DNA of 64,000 bases from NCBI RefSeq assembly GCF_040892545.1, contig NZ_CP156079.1, positions 3,879,501 through 3,943,500 on the forward strand. The letters run 5' to 3'. Positions 8,280-18,000 of this stretch are shown here, piece after piece. The notes under the pieces were generated by a model. It saw nothing but the letters and a program-made list of their open reading frames with translations. It did not search any database and was not told the origin of the DNA. How positions within the stretch are numbered: the stretch's first letter is position 1; each line of letters starts with the position of its first letter. The position numbers were made by a program, and so were the translations under genes. Source of the DNA: Paracidovorax avenae (lineage in GTDB: Bacteria > Pseudomonadota > Gammaproteobacteria > Burkholderiales > Burkholderiaceae_C).

Positions 8280-8311
8280 ATCATTCCCCGTTGCCGCAAC
8301 ACTGCCCGACC

Positions 8312-9490
8312 ATGACCGCCACTTCCTCCGCGCCAGCCGTCCCCGCCTCCGCCCAGCCCCTGCTCGACTGGCTCGCCTCGCAGGAGCAGGCGATGGCCGA
8401 CCTGCTGGCGCAGGTCGTGAACATCGACAGCGGCAGCGGCCATGAAGAGGGCGTGCGCCAGGTCGCCGCAGTGCTGCGCGGCCGCCTGGAGGCTGCCGGA
8501 ATCCCCGTGCAGACCCTGCCCGAGCCGGGCTGGGGCGAATGCATCCTGGCCAGGGTGCCGGGCAGCAACGCGGCCGCCCCGGGGCACTACCAGCTCATGG
8601 GGCACATGGACACGGTCTTCCCGCTGGGCACGGCGGCGCAGCGCCCCTGGCGCGTGGAAGGCGGCAAGGCCTTCGGCCCCGGCGTCGCCGACATGAAGTC
8701 GGGCCTGGTGATGAACGTCTTCGTGGCCGAGGCGCTGGCACGCTTCGGCGGCAACGCCACGCCTGTGCACCTGCTGTTCACCGCCGACGAAGAGGTGGGT
8801 TCGCCCGCCTGCCGCACCGTCATCCGCGAGCACGTGCAGGGCGCCCGCGCCGTGCTCAATGCCGAACCCGGCCGCATCAGCGGCAACGTGGTCAACGAGC
8901 GCAAGGGCTCCTACCGCATCGACTTCGAGGTGCAGGGCGTGGCCGCGCACGCCGGCATCAACCCCGCCCAGGGCGCGAGCGCCATCGACGCGCTGGCCCG
9001 CAAGATCCTGGCGCTGCACGCCCTCAACGGCTGCGAGCCCGGCATCACGGTGAACGTGGGCTTCATCCAGGGCGGCATGGCCTCCAACGTGGTGGCCCCG
9101 CTGGCCTCGGCACACGTGGACCTGCGCTACACCGCCGGCAACGACCTGGAAGGCGTGCTCGCGCGCATCCAGGCCATCATCGAGGAAGAATCCCTGCCGC
9201 GCACCAGCGGCCGCATCGTCGCGAAGACCGGCACCCTGCCCATGGCCCGCACGCCCGACGCGCTGCTGCAGACCTACCAGCGCTGCGCGCAACAGATCGG
9301 CTTCACCGTCGAGGGCGAGGCCACCGGCGGCGCGGCCGACAGCGGCATCACGTCCAACATGGGCATTCCCTCGCTCTGCGCCCTGGGCCCCGTGGGCGGC
9401 TATGCCCACAGCGAACGCGAGTTCTGCGACCTCACCACTTTCGTGCCCCGCGCCCAGGCGCTGGCGCTCACGCTGCTGGCGCTGGGCTGA
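8312..9490 (+). CDS. M20 family metallopeptidase (carboxypeptidase G2-like)
   Basis: 392 residues. The di-zinc M20 catalytic set is visible: H98-x-D100 (GHMDTVFPLG), D127 (GPGVADMKSG), E160-E161 (TADEEVGS), E185 (NAEPGR) and H366 (GGYAHSE). The dimerisation lid lies around residues 195-305, including AAHAGINPAQGASAIDALA. Carboxypeptidase G2-like members release C-terminal glutamate from folates or hydrolyse N-acyl amino acids. A TTG seven codons upstream is in frame, but ATG 8312 is the more ordinary start. It is followed after 43 bases by a Bug solute receptor, and is divergent from an RpiR regulator, which suggests an inducible peptide or acyl-amino-acid use module. Confidence 0.85.
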   Translation: MTATSSAPAVPASAQPLLDWLASQEQAMADLLAQVVNIDSGSGHEEGVRQVAAVLRGRLEAAGIPVQTLPEPGWGECILARVPGSNAAAPGHYQLMGHMDTVFPLGTAAQRPWRVEGGKAFGPGVADMKSGLVMNVFVAEALARFGGNATPVHLLFTADEEVGSPACRTVIREHVQGARAVLNAEPGRISGNVVNERKGSYRIDFEVQGVAAHAGINPAQGASAIDALARKILALHALNGCEPGITVNVGFIQGGMASNVVAPLASAHVDLRYTAGNDLEGVLARIQAIIEEESLPRTSGRIVAKTGTLPMARTPDALLQTYQRCAQQIGFTVEGEATGGAADSGITSNMGIPSLCALGPVGGYAHSEREFCDLTTFVPRAQALALTLLALG

Positions 9491-9533
9491 GCCAGCGTTC
9501 ACCCTTTTTGTTTTCCTGACCTTTCCGAGACCT

Positions 9534-10535
9534 ATGTCCTTCGAACGCACCCCCGCCACCCGCCGCCAGATCCTCGCCACCGGCCTGGGCCTCGCCGGCG
9601 CCGCCGCCCTGCCCGCCTTCGCGGCCGGTGACAAGTACCCCAGCCGCCCGATCACGCTGGTCGTGCCCTTCCCGCCCGGCGGCTCCGTCGATGTGATGGC
9701 GCGCCAGTACACCGAATCGCTGGGCCGCATCCTGGGCGTGCCGATCGTGGTGGACAACAAGCCCGGCGCCGGCGGCTCCATCGGCACGCAGTTCGTGGCC
9801 CGGGCCCCGGCCGACGGCTACACCCTCGTGGCCTCCTCGCAAAGCAGCCACCTGGCCAACCCGCTGGTGCAGCCCAAGCTGGGCTACGACCCGATCAAGG
9901 ACTTCGAGAACATCGCCATCCTGGGCCGCCAGCCCAACGTGCTGGTCGCCCACCCGAGCGTGCCCGCGAAGAACTTCGCCGAATTCGTGGCCTACCTGAA
10001 GGCCAACCCCGGCCAGGTCAATTTCGCCACGGCCGGCGCCGGCAGCATGGGCCAGATCAACGCCGAGGCGTTCCTGCAGGCCGTGGGTGCCACGGGCGTG
10101 CACATTCCCTATCGCGGCGGCTCGCCCTACGTCACCGCCATCCTGGCGGGCGAAGTGCAGTTCGCGCTGGACAACCTGGTGGTGTTCCTGCAGCACATCC
10201 AGGCCGGCAAGCTGCGCGCCCTGGCCGTGGCGTCGGACACGCGCGTGGCCCAGCTGCCCGACGTGCCGACCTTCAAGGAACTGGGCTTCCCCGCCCTGAA
10301 CCAGCCGTCGTGGACCGGCATCGCCGCGCCGGCCGGCACGCCGGCCGCCGTCGTCGCCACGCTGCACAAGGCCATCCGCAAGGCCGCGACGGAGCCCGCC
10401 ATGATCGAGAACCTCAAGGCCCGCGGCGTGATCCCGCCCGAAGAGATGTCGCCCGCAGCCTTCGAGAAGATGATGTCCGAGCGCCTCGTCTCCTACGGCG
10501 AGGTGGTGCGCAAGGCCAACATCAAGCCCGAGTAA
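9534..10535 (+). CDS. Bug-family tripartite tricarboxylate transporter receptor
   Basis: 333 residues. The signal peptide has a twin arginine (ATRRQILATGLGLAG) and cleavage near AFA-AGDKYP. The mature protein starts YPSRPITLVVPFPPGGSVD, the hallmark of Bug (TctC) receptors, and continues with NKPGAGGSIGT, GGSPYVTAILAGEVQF and a C-terminal helix. Bug receptors are hugely expanded in Comamonadaceae and Alcaligenaceae. Most bind carboxylates or amino-acid-like ligands and many have no transporter nearby, as here. Co-transcription with the M20 peptidase is likely, and the ligand may be the peptidase substrate or product. Confidence 0.9.
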   Translation: MSFERTPATRRQILATGLGLAGAAALPAFAAGDKYPSRPITLVVPFPPGGSVDVMARQYTESLGRILGVPIVVDNKPGAGGSIGTQFVARAPADGYTLVASSQSSHLANPLVQPKLGYDPIKDFENIAILGRQPNVLVAHPSVPAKNFAEFVAYLKANPGQVNFATAGAGSMGQINAEAFLQAVGATGVHIPYRGGSPYVTAILAGEVQFALDNLVVFLQHIQAGKLRALAVASDTRVAQLPDVPTFKELGFPALNQPSWTGIAAPAGTPAAVVATLHKAIRKAATEPAMIENLKARGVIPPEEMSPAAFEKMMSERLVSYGEVVRKANIKPE

Positions 10536-10609
10536 GGCAGATCCTGCGCCGCGGCGCGTCTTGTGGGAACATGTGCGGCGCCGCCACCGCACAGCCCCAG
10601 GACCCGCCG

Positions 10610-11362
10610 ATGCGCACTTTCCTCCCCGCACTGCTCCTCTGCCTCGCCCCGGCCTGGATGGCCACGGCGCCGTCTTCCGCAGCGGCCCAGTGGACCGCGT
10701 GCAGCAGCGACGGCAAGGCCGCGCCACGCGTGCTCTACGAGCGCTTCCTCAGCGCCGACTGCGCCGCCTGCTGGGCCGATGCGCCGGCCACGGTCCCCGG
10801 CGGGCGGGCCCTCGTGCTGGACTGGATCGTGCCGGGCCGGCAGGGCGACGACGCCCCCCTGTCCGCCGCGGCCACGCGCGATGCGCTGGAGCGCCTGCAG
10901 GCGCTGCGCCGCGACCCGCCCATGGCCACCGACACCGCCATCACCGACGTCACCCCCACGGCCCCGCTGCCGGGCCGGCTGCGCGTGGCCCTGGGCCCGC
11001 CCGTCAACGGCTACGTCGGCGCCACCATCGCCCTGGCGCGGCCCGGGGGCAAGGCCTCTGCCCCGCATGCCCTCGCCGGCACCCGCCATACCTTCACGCT
11101 GCTGCTGGTCGAGACCGTGGCCGCCGGAGCGGAAGGCAATGCCGCCGAGCGCCACATCGTGCGCAATGCGCTGCAGGGCACCTGGGAAACCGGCACGGCA
11201 GCGCCGCGCACCGGGTGGTCTGAACTGCGGCCCATGCGCATCCCCGACGGTGCCGACCCGGACCGGCTCGGCGCCGTGGGCTGGCTGCAGGGCGCGGACG
11301 GCACGGTGGTCGCGGCGGCACGGGCCCATTGCCCCGCCCGCGATGCCGGCAGGCCGCAGTAA
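10610..11362 (+). CDS. Secreted protein of unknown function
   Basis: 250 residues. It begins with a clear signal peptide (MRTFLPALLLCLAPAW...SSAAAQ). Near the mature N-terminus, residues about 42-53 read FLSADCAACWAD, a CxxC pair reminiscent of a thioredoxin-like or DUF1223-type periplasmic protein, but the rest of those folds was not recognised. The remainder has a DWIVPGRQGDD segment and a TFTLLLVETVAAG strand. An upstream in-frame ATG at 10571 would add 13 residues before the signal and is less likely. It stands alone between the Bug receptor and guaC. No function is proposed. Confidence 0.6.
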   Translation: MRTFLPALLLCLAPAWMATAPSSAAAQWTACSSDGKAAPRVLYERFLSADCAACWADAPATVPGGRALVLDWIVPGRQGDDAPLSAAATRDALERLQALRRDPPMATDTAITDVTPTAPLPGRLRVALGPPVNGYVGATIALARPGGKASAPHALAGTRHTFTLLLVETVAAGAEGNAAERHIVRNALQGTWETGTAAPRTGWSELRPMRIPDGADPDRLGAVGWLQGADGTVVAAARAHCPARDAGRPQ

Positions 11363-11416
11363 CCCTGCGCTCCGTCCGCCACCCCCCTGGTGCGCCACGG
11401 ATGCGCGCGGCAGGGG

Positions 11417-11461
11417 TAGAATCAGTCACCGGGCCCAAGTTTCTTGACGTCCGGTTTTTTT
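11417..11461 (+). promoter_or_regulatory. Possible guaC promoter and leader hairpin with T-run
   Basis: A TAGAAT hexamer at 11417-11422 could be a -10 box, although no good -35 was found. Directly downstream, ACCGG (11428-11432) can pair with CCGGT (11451-11455), followed by seven thymines to 11461. This resembles a weak terminator at the start of a long, roughly 160-base leader before guaC. Attenuation is inferred only. Confidence 0.3.
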
Positions 11462-11588
11462 GTGCCTGCGCACAGCAGGGTTCGGCAGAGGCCTCCACGG
11501 CCCGCCCGCACGACCGGCCTCCAAGCCAAGCGCCCCATCGCGGGGGAAAACGGTCCTCCGCGACCTTTCACAGGAGCTTGGAAATCTC

Positions 11589-12566
11589 ATGGAAATCTTC
11601 GACTACGACAACGTCCTGCTGCTGCCGCGCAAATGCCGCGTGGAGAGCCGGTCCGAGTGCGACGCCAGCGTCACCCTCGGGCAGCGCAGCTTCCGCCTGC
11701 CGGTGGTGCCGGCGAACATGAAGACGGTGGTGGACGAGAAGATCTGCCGCTGGCTCGCCAGCAACGGCTACTTCTACGTCATGCACCGCTTCGACCTCGA
11801 CAACGTACAGTTCGTGCGCGACATGCACGCGGCCGGCTGCTTCGCTTCCATCTCGCTGGGCGTGAAGCAGCCCGACTACGACACGGTGGACCGGCTCGTG
11901 GCGGAGGGCCTCTGCCCCGAATACATCACCATCGACATCGCCCACGGCCATGCCGACACGGTGAAGGCCATGATCGGCTACCTCAAGCAGCACCTGCCGC
12001 AGGCCTTCATCATCGCCGGCAACGTGGCCACGCCCGAAGCCATCATCGACCTGGAGAACTGGGGCGCGGACGCGACCAAGGTGGGCGTGGGCCCCGGCAA
12101 GGTGTGCATCACCAAGCTCAAGACCGGCTTCGGCACCGGCGGCTGGCAGCTTTCGGCGCTCAAGTGGTGTGCCCGCGTGGCCACCAAGCCCATCATCGCC
12201 GACGGCGGCATCCGCAGCCACGGCGACATCGCCAAGAGCATCCGCTTCGGCGCCACCATGGTCATGATCGGCTCGCTGTTCGCGGGCCACGAGGAATCGC
12301 CCGGCAAGACCGTGGAGGTGGATGGCGAGCAGTTCAAGGAGTACTACGGTTCCGCCAGCGACTTCAACAAGGGCGAGTACAAGCACGTGGAAGGCAAGCG
12401 CATCCTCGAGCCCATCAAGGGCTGCCTCGCGGACACGCTGGTGGAGATGGAGCAGGACGTGCAGAGCTCCATCAGCTACTCCGGCGGCCGCAAGCTCATG
12501 GACATCCGCAAGGTGAACTACGTGATCCTGGGGGGCGACAACGCGGGCGAACACCTGCTGATGTGA
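11589..12566 (+). CDS. guaC: GMP reductase (type 2, Gram-positive-like)
   Basis: 325 residues, an NADPH-dependent enzyme turning GMP into IMP in purine salvage. The IMPDH/GMPR barrel is complete and lacks CBS domains. The catalytic cysteine is C173 in GPGKVCITK, with GNVATPEAI upstream and the phosphate-binding [10 protein letters not shown] downstream. The beginning, [13 protein letters not shown] and [12 protein letters not shown], matches the GuaC class described in Bacillus and Streptococcus rather than the 345-residue E. coli type. It is monocistronic: a long leader precedes it and a tRNA gene follows. Confidence 0.88.
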   Translation: MEIFDYDNVLLLPRKCRVESRSECDASVTLGQRSFRLPVVPANMKTVVDEKICRWLASNGYFYVMHRFDLDNVQFVRDMHAAGCFASISLGVKQPDYDTVDRLVAEGLCPEYITIDIAHGHADTVKAMIGYLKQHLPQAFIIAGNVATPEAIIDLENWGADATKVGVGPGKVCITKLKTGFGTGGWQLSALKWCARVATKPIIADGGIRSHGDIAKSIRFGATMVMIGSLFAGHEESPGKTVEVDGEQFKEYYGSASDFNKGEYKHVEGKRILEPIKGCLADTLVEMEQDVQSSISYSGGRKLMDIRKVNYVILGGDNAGEHLLM

Positions 12567-12594
12567 GGCGTCGAAAAATTTTTTGCCCACCTGC

Positions 12595-12624
12595 TTGCAG
12601 GCCGGGAAAAAAGTAGTGCATAAT
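12595..12624 (+). promoter_or_regulatory. Promoter for tRNA-Lys
   Basis: TTGCAG at 12595-12600 and CATAAT at 12619-12624 are separated by 18 bases, giving a plausible sigma-70 promoter 45 bases before the tRNA. Confidence 0.55.
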
Positions 12625-12668
12625 TCGAGGCTCTGCAGCGCCGCAGACACAGTTTCAAAGGTTACTGT

Positions 12669-12744
12669 GGGTTCTTAGCTCAGTTGGTAGAGCAGCGGAC
12701 TCTTAATCCGTAGGTCGAGTGTTCGAGTCACTCAGGACCCACCA
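12669..12744 (+). tRNA. tRNA-Lys (anticodon CTT)
   Basis: The 76-base cloverleaf is complete with encoded CCA. The acceptor stem GGGTTCT/AGGACCC has one T-G pair; the D stem is GCTC/GAGC. The anticodon stem GCGGA/TCCGT encloses loop CTCTTAA with anticodon CTT, which reads AAG (lysine). The T stem GAGTG/CACTC encloses TTCGAGT. A strong terminator follows immediately. Confidence 0.97.
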
Positions 12745-12751
12745 CCCATCA

Positions 12752-12784
12752 AGCGCCCTGGCATGTCCAGGGCGCTTTTTTTTA
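12752..12784 (+). terminator. Rho-independent terminator of tRNA-Lys
   Basis: A perfect 10-base stem AGCGCCCTGG (12752-12761) / CCAGGGCGCT (12767-12776) with loop CATGT is followed by a run of thymines. Confidence 0.93.
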
Positions 12785-12953
12785 TTCCCTGCCCCCATTG
12801 CGCACAGCGCACATCCGCCGTGGATTTCCTCGCGACTTTCCACGCACCGGCATGCACACATCCCCTGCCCGCCAGCCCGCCTACCCGGCGCAGCAGGCTT
12901 GCAAGGCGTTTTTACGGCAAGAAATCCTTTCCGACATACGGCCTTCGCCCATG
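12785..12953. other. Non-coding stretch, nothing recognised
   Basis: Between the tRNA terminator and the terminator of the KGG gene I see no convincing coding frame, repeat or promoter. Confidence 0.5.
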
Positions 12954-12978
12954 AAAAAAGCCCGCCATGAAGGCGGGC
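12954..12978 (-). terminator. Terminator of the KGG stress-protein gene
   Basis: Read on the minus strand, a 7-base stem GCCCGCC/GGCGGGC with a 5-base loop is followed by six thymines. Confidence 0.85.
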
Positions 12979-13025
12979 CCGGATGCCCCCCGGAGCCGGC
13001 GATGCCCGGCACCGGCGCGCACACC

Positions 13026-13316
13026 TCAGGACGAGGCAGCACCTGCGCTGGCCCCAGCGCCACCGCCGCTGGAGGCCGTGGACTTGCGATGGCTCTTGCG
13101 GCCAGCCTCGCGGGCTTCTTCCGACGTGAACTGGTGGGCGTTGCCGCTGGCGTGGGCCGCGCGCCCGCCCAGGGACGCGATCTCGCGCTGGCGGGCCGGG
13201 TCCATGCCCGCGAACCCCCGCCGGGCCGGACCGGCACGGCGGGCTCCCTGCTTCAGCGCCTCTTCCGCCTGTGCTTGCTTGCCCGTATCGCGTTCGTTCG
13301 TTGGGTCATTGGCCAT
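13026..13316 (-). CDS. KGG-repeat stress-induced protein
   Basis: 96 residues, hydrophilic and basic. The centre holds KGG-type motifs (PF10685): RRGFAGMDPARQREIASLGG, then FTSEEAREAGRKSH. Relatives such as GsiB and YciG accumulate in general stress, desiccation or stationary phase and are largely disordered. The Gly/Ala/Ser tail is low in complexity. It lies downstream of the sigma-54 regulator gene in the same direction, but a strong terminator separates them, so independent transcription is likely. Confidence 0.85.
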   Translation of the reverse strand: MANDPTNERDTGKQAQAEEALKQGARRAGPARRGFAGMDPARQREIASLGGRAAHASGNAHQFTSEEAREAGRKSHRKSTASSGGGAGASAGAASS

Positions 13317-13438
13317 GTACCGCTCCTCTCAACAAAATGGGAAATGGATGGAATTTGCAGTCCGGCGCCGCGGCGGCCGGGCCTACGCAATGACCCAGGG
13401 CAAACGGCGTGCCCGACGGTGCAGACAACCCGGCCGGC

Positions 13439-13468
13439 AAAAAAAGAGCCCGCCTTGGTGGCGGGCTC
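13439..13468 (-). terminator. Terminator of the sigma-54 regulator transcript
   Basis: On the minus strand a perfect 9-base stem (GAGCCCGCC/GGCGGGCTC) with loop ACCAA is followed by seven thymines. It sits 92 bases past the regulator stop. Confidence 0.92.
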
Positions 13469-13559
13469 AAGAGGGGCGCGCCTGGCGGGGCGGCCAGGCG
13501 AAAAAGTACAGGGCAATCGGCGTGCCCAGAAACCCGTAACCCGGCCTCGACCTGCGCGT

Positions 13560-14981
13560 TCAGCGCGTGGAGGAGGAGTCTGCAGCCGTGCTCTCGTAGG
13601 CCTTGAGCTTGTTGTAGAGGGTCTTGAGGCTCACGCCGAGGGCCGCCGCGGCGCGCTCCTTGTGGTTGTCGAAGTGCCGCAGGGTGCGCAGGATGAGCTG
13701 CTGCTCCACGTCCGCGATCGAGGTGCCCACGTCCACGCGCAGCTGGCCTGCGGATTCGGCGCCGTCGTCCTCTACGGGCACGCGCGCGGCCCTGGCCTCG
13801 GGAACCGCCGGGGCATCGGCGTCGGCGCCGTTGGTCGGGAGCCACTGCGCCGTGATCGCATCGCCCTCCGCCATCACGTAGGCGCGCTGCATCACGTTGC
13901 GCAGTTCGCGCACGTTGCCAGGCCAGCGGTAGCGCTCCAGGCGCTCGAGGGCCTCGGGCTCCAGCCGCTTGGGCCGGCCCTCCTTCTGCCCGATCGCCGC
14001 CAGGAAATGGGTGCTCAGCAGCCCGATGTCCTCGGTGCGCTCGCGCAGCGGCGGCAACTCGATCGGGAATACGTTCAGCCGATAGAACAGGTCCTCGCGC
14101 AGGGCCCCGCCCGCCACGGCGGACAGGGGATCGCGGTTGGTCGCGGCCACGATGCGCACGTCGGTGGCCCGCTCCACCGTGGAGCCCACGCGCATGAAGG
14201 TGCCGGTTTCCAGCACCCGCAGCAGCTTGACCTGCAGTTCCATGGGCATTTCGGTAACCTCGTCCAGGAACAGCGTGCCACCATGCGCGCGCTCGAAGAA
14301 CCCCTGGTGCTGCCGCTCCGCGCCCGTGAAGCTGCCCTTCTCGTGGCCGAAGATCTCGCTTTCCATCAACTGGGGCGATATCGCGCCGCAGTTGATGGCC
14401 AGGAATGGCTGCGAACGCCGCCGGCTCAGGTCGTGCACCGTCCGCGCCACGAGTTCCTTGCCGGTCCCGCTGTCGCCGGTCACGAACACCGTGACCGAGG
14501 TGCCGGCCACGCGCGCGATCTGCTCGTACACCCGCCGCATGCAGGCCGAGCGCCCCACCAGGTGGCCGAACCGGCCGGTATCGTCCACCGTCTTGCGCCA
14601 GGACTCGATCTCCGCGGCGATCGCCGCAGGAGGCATCACGCGCGACAGCACCCCGCGCAGTTGCGGCAGGCTCACGGGCTTCACGAGGTAGTCGGCCGCA
14701 CCGAGGCGCAGCGCCTGGATCGACGTTTCCAGCGTGGCATGCCCCGTGACCAGCACCACCTGCGTGTTCGATCGCAGCGATTGCTCGTTCATGAACGACA
14801 GGCCGTTGCCATCCGGCAGGTGCAGGTCGAGCAGCACCACGTCCGGCGGCTGCAGCACCATCTTCTTGCGCGCCGCCTCCAGCGTGTGCGCCGTGGCGGC
14901 GTGGTAGCCCTCGGCGCTGCACAGCGCCGCCAGCATGTCCGCCGCATCGGCGTCATCGTCCACGATCAGAGCCAAACCCAT
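13560..14981 (-). CDS. NtrC-family sigma-54-dependent response regulator
   Basis: 473 residues. The receiver (about 1-120) has acidic pocket VDDDADA, phospho-acceptor in VVLLDLHLPDGNG and the conserved K in LVKP. The AAA+ domain (about 155-385) has Walker A TGDSGTGKE, the sigma-54 contact loop GSFTGA (serine for alanine at position 2, still functional in many relatives), Walker B GGTLFLDE and RWPGNVREL. The C-terminal Fis-type helix-turn-helix is NHKERAAAALGVSLKTLYNKL. GGAGGA precedes ATG 14981 and fixes the start. It follows the hybrid kinase gene by 77 bases on the same strand and is close to rpoN, so the three genes probably work together. Confidence 0.92.
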   Translation of the reverse strand: MGLALIVDDDADAADMLAALCSAEGYHAATAHTLEAARKKMVLQPPDVVLLDLHLPDGNGLSFMNEQSLRSNTQVVLVTGHATLETSIQALRLGAADYLVKPVSLPQLRGVLSRVMPPAAIAAEIESWRKTVDDTGRFGHLVGRSACMRRVYEQIARVAGTSVTVFVTGDSGTGKELVARTVHDLSRRRSQPFLAINCGAISPQLMESEIFGHEKGSFTGAERQHQGFFERAHGGTLFLDEVTEMPMELQVKLLRVLETGTFMRVGSTVERATDVRIVAATNRDPLSAVAGGALREDLFYRLNVFPIELPPLRERTEDIGLLSTHFLAAIGQKEGRPKRLEPEALERLERYRWPGNVRELRNVMQRAYVMAEGDAITAQWLPTNGADADAPAVPEARAARVPVEDDGAESAGQLRVDVGTSIADVEQQLILRTLRHFDNHKERAAAALGVSLKTLYNKLKAYESTAADSSSTR

Positions 14982-15058
14982 GAATCCTCCAACAAACCTC
15001 TCGCAATGCTGCCGTCGGCCCACCGCGTCGGTATAGATGCGTGTGGACTCTGCACCCG

Positions 15059-18000
15059 TCAAGGCGTGCGGTCCATTGCGTTTTGTAATTGTTCCATCGT
15101 GATCGGTTTGATCAGGTATTCATCAAAACCGGCTTTCCGCGCCTTGGAAATGTCCTGCGCCTGGCCGTAGCCCGACACGGCCACCATCCGCCCGGCATAC
15201 CCCGCCGCACGGGCGCGCAGCGCGATCTCGTACCCGTCCACGCCCGGCAGCCCGATATCGACGATGGCCACGTCCGGCCGCTCCGCGATGATCAGTACCA
15301 GCCCGTCGAGCCCGTCCTCGGCCGCATGCACCGTGTGCCCCCTGCCACGCAGGTAGGCGCTCACGGAGCGCAGCATGTCCGCATTGTCCTCCACCAGCAC
15401 GATGCGCCGCGAAGGACCGTGCGGGCGCATCGACATGGCATCCGCGGGCGCCGCGGCGCTGCCGGGCGCCACGCGCGGCCAGCGCACCGTGAACACCGTT
15501 CCGTCCTCCGACGTGGAGACGTCGATCGTGCCGCCATGCTGCTCCACCAGGTGCTGCACCAGTGTCAGCCCCACGCCCAGGCCACCGTCCTGCCGGTCGA
15601 GCATGCGCTCTCCCTGGCGGAACAGGTCGAAGATGTGCGGAAGCAGGTCCTCGTCGATGCCGTCGCCCCCGTCCGCCACGCACAGCACGGCCTCGTCGCC
15701 CTCGCAGGCCACGCCCACGTCGATGCTGCGGCCCTCGGGCGTGTACTTGATGGCGTTCTGCAGCAGGTTCACGATCACCTGCTCGATGCGCGTCGCATCG
15801 CCGTTGATCCAGGCCGGTTGCAGGTCGAACGTCCAGGCATGGCGCCGCATCGTGCCCCCGACGGACAGGGATTCGCGCACGCTGCGCACCCGCTCGGCCA
15901 GGTCGGTGGGCCGGCGCGCGAGCACGGCGCTGCCGCGCAGCACGCGGCTGACGTCCAGCAGGTCGCGCATCATGCTCGCCAGGTGCTGGGTCTGGCGCTG
16001 GATGATGCCCAGGGCCTGGTTCGTCGTCTCCTGCCCGCCCGCACCGGTGGAAAGCACGTCGGATGCCGCCGCGATGGCCGCCAGCGGATTGCGCAACTCA
16101 TGGCTCAGCATGGTCAGGAACTCGTCCTTGGCACGGCTGGCGGCCTCCGCCTGCCGCCGCGCCGCCTGCTCCTGCTCGGACTGCAGCGCCCGCCGCCGCT
16201 CCGCGTTCTTCTGCTCGGTGACATCGACCGTGATGCCCACGACCTGCTCGGGGCGTCCGCGGACGCCGTAGCGCAGCAGCAGCCGGCTGGACAGCCAGCG
16301 GGGTGCGTCGTCGGGCGCGGCGGCGATGCGGTACTCCAGCTGGGCCCGGGGGCTGCGCGCGCGCAGCGCACGCGCCAGCGAACGGCGCAACCGGGCACGG
16401 TCGTCCACATGCACGAGCGCGCTCCAGGCCCTCAGCCCGCGCGGCCCCCCGCCATGCGCCGCCGAGGCTGCCGGGTCGCACCCGAACAGCCCCTCCTGGC
16501 CCGCCGTCCACACCAGCTCCGACGGCCGGAAACGGTATTCGAAGAACCCCACGTAGCCCGCTTCGCAGGCCAGGTCGATCAGGCTCTGCTTTTCCTGCCG
16601 CTTGCGGTCCGCAGCCAGCCAGAGCGCCATCACCTGCAGCAGCTCGGTGATGTCCGTCACCGCGCTCAGGGCTCCGCGCGGCCTTCCCTGCTCGTCGAGC
16701 AGCGGCACGGCACTGGCCACGACCGACATGGGCGCCCGCCCCGGCACGCGGATCTCCAGCTCCATGGGGCCGACGGGCTGCGCCAGGCGGCATGCCAGCA
16801 TCAGGGGCTGCTCCTCGGGCGCGAGTTCCTTTCCGCCGCGGAAGATCCGGGCCGGCATCTCCCGCCCATCCTCTTCGTCCGCCACGCCCAGCAGGCCGCG
16901 CATCACGGGATTGAGCACCACATGGCCGCAGTGCGCCCCGTCGGCGAAGGCCAGCCCGATGGGCGTGTTCTCGAACAGGGCCTCGAATTCCGCGGCCTTG
17001 GCCTGCAGCCGCTGCCGCGTGGTGGCATCGCGCCGCTGCGCGGTCCAGAGCGCATCGCGCAGCAGGGCGATTTCCCGCACGGGAATGCGCAGGGATGGCG
17101 GCAGGCGCTGGGCCCGTGCCAGCATCTGCAGCGGCTGGGCGATGCGCCATGCCAGCAGGAATGCCAGTGCCACGCCCAGCACCAGGCAGGCACCCATGGT
17201 GGCGATCGCGGACAGCACGGTGCGGCGCTCGGCCGCCTCGATGGGCGCCGCAGGCACGCCCACGCTCACCTGCCAGCCGTAATGCGCCACCGGCCGCCAG
17301 GCCGCCACCGCGGGCTCGGCGATGCCCTCCTCGCCCATGCGGGCCTGCACGCGCTCCACGCCCGTGGGCAGGAGCTGCCGGCCGCGCGCCAGATGGCCTG
17401 CCGCGGCCACCACGTTCTGGCGCGCGTCCACCAGCGCGATGAAGCCCCCTTCCGGCGGCGTGGCCGTGGACAGCAGCCGCTGCCACGCATGCACGTCCAT
17501 GCGTGCACCGAGCACGTAGCCATCCACGCCCGCGAGGCGCACCGGCACGGCCAGCGCCACTTCGGCCCCGGCGGAGCCCGCGTCCACGGCCTCCGACAGC
17601 GCCGCGCGGCGTTCCGACGACGCCCGGCGCGCCAGCGCTTCGATGGCGGCGTCCTGCGCCGGGTTGCCCTCGGGCCGGGCGGTGTCGAACACGATGCGCC
17701 CGTCCGCCCCCGCGAGGAACACGCTGTGCCACTGGGGTTTCATGGGCGGCCGCTGGCGCAGCCAGCGCTCGAGAGCGGAAGCCTGGCCGGACCGCAGCGC
17801 ATCCGTGCGCTCCAGCGCCAGCAGCGCATCGACCGTGGACGCCGTGTCCAGCGCCACGGTCTGCGCCAGCCCGGCGGCGCTGTGGCCCAGCACGGACTGC
17901 AGGCGGCTGCGGGTCTGCACGAGTTCCGCCGAGACCTTGTACGTCAGCAGCAGGGCGATGGGCAGCGTCGCGGCCAGGATCATGGCCACCAGATAGGTCC

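Noticed and set aside
8261..9787. 508-residue minus-strand frame over the M20 peptidase and Bug receptor
   Set aside because: It is a codon shadow; the plus strand has all catalytic residues and the signal peptide.
12881..12953. Small peptide gene between the tRNA terminator and KGG gene
   Set aside because: No ribosome-binding site, conserved motif or plausible promoter was seen.
12719..15170. Frames overlapping tRNA-Lys, the KGG gene and the sigma-54 regulator on the plus strand
   Set aside because: They overlap a tRNA and well-supported genes and have low-complexity composition.
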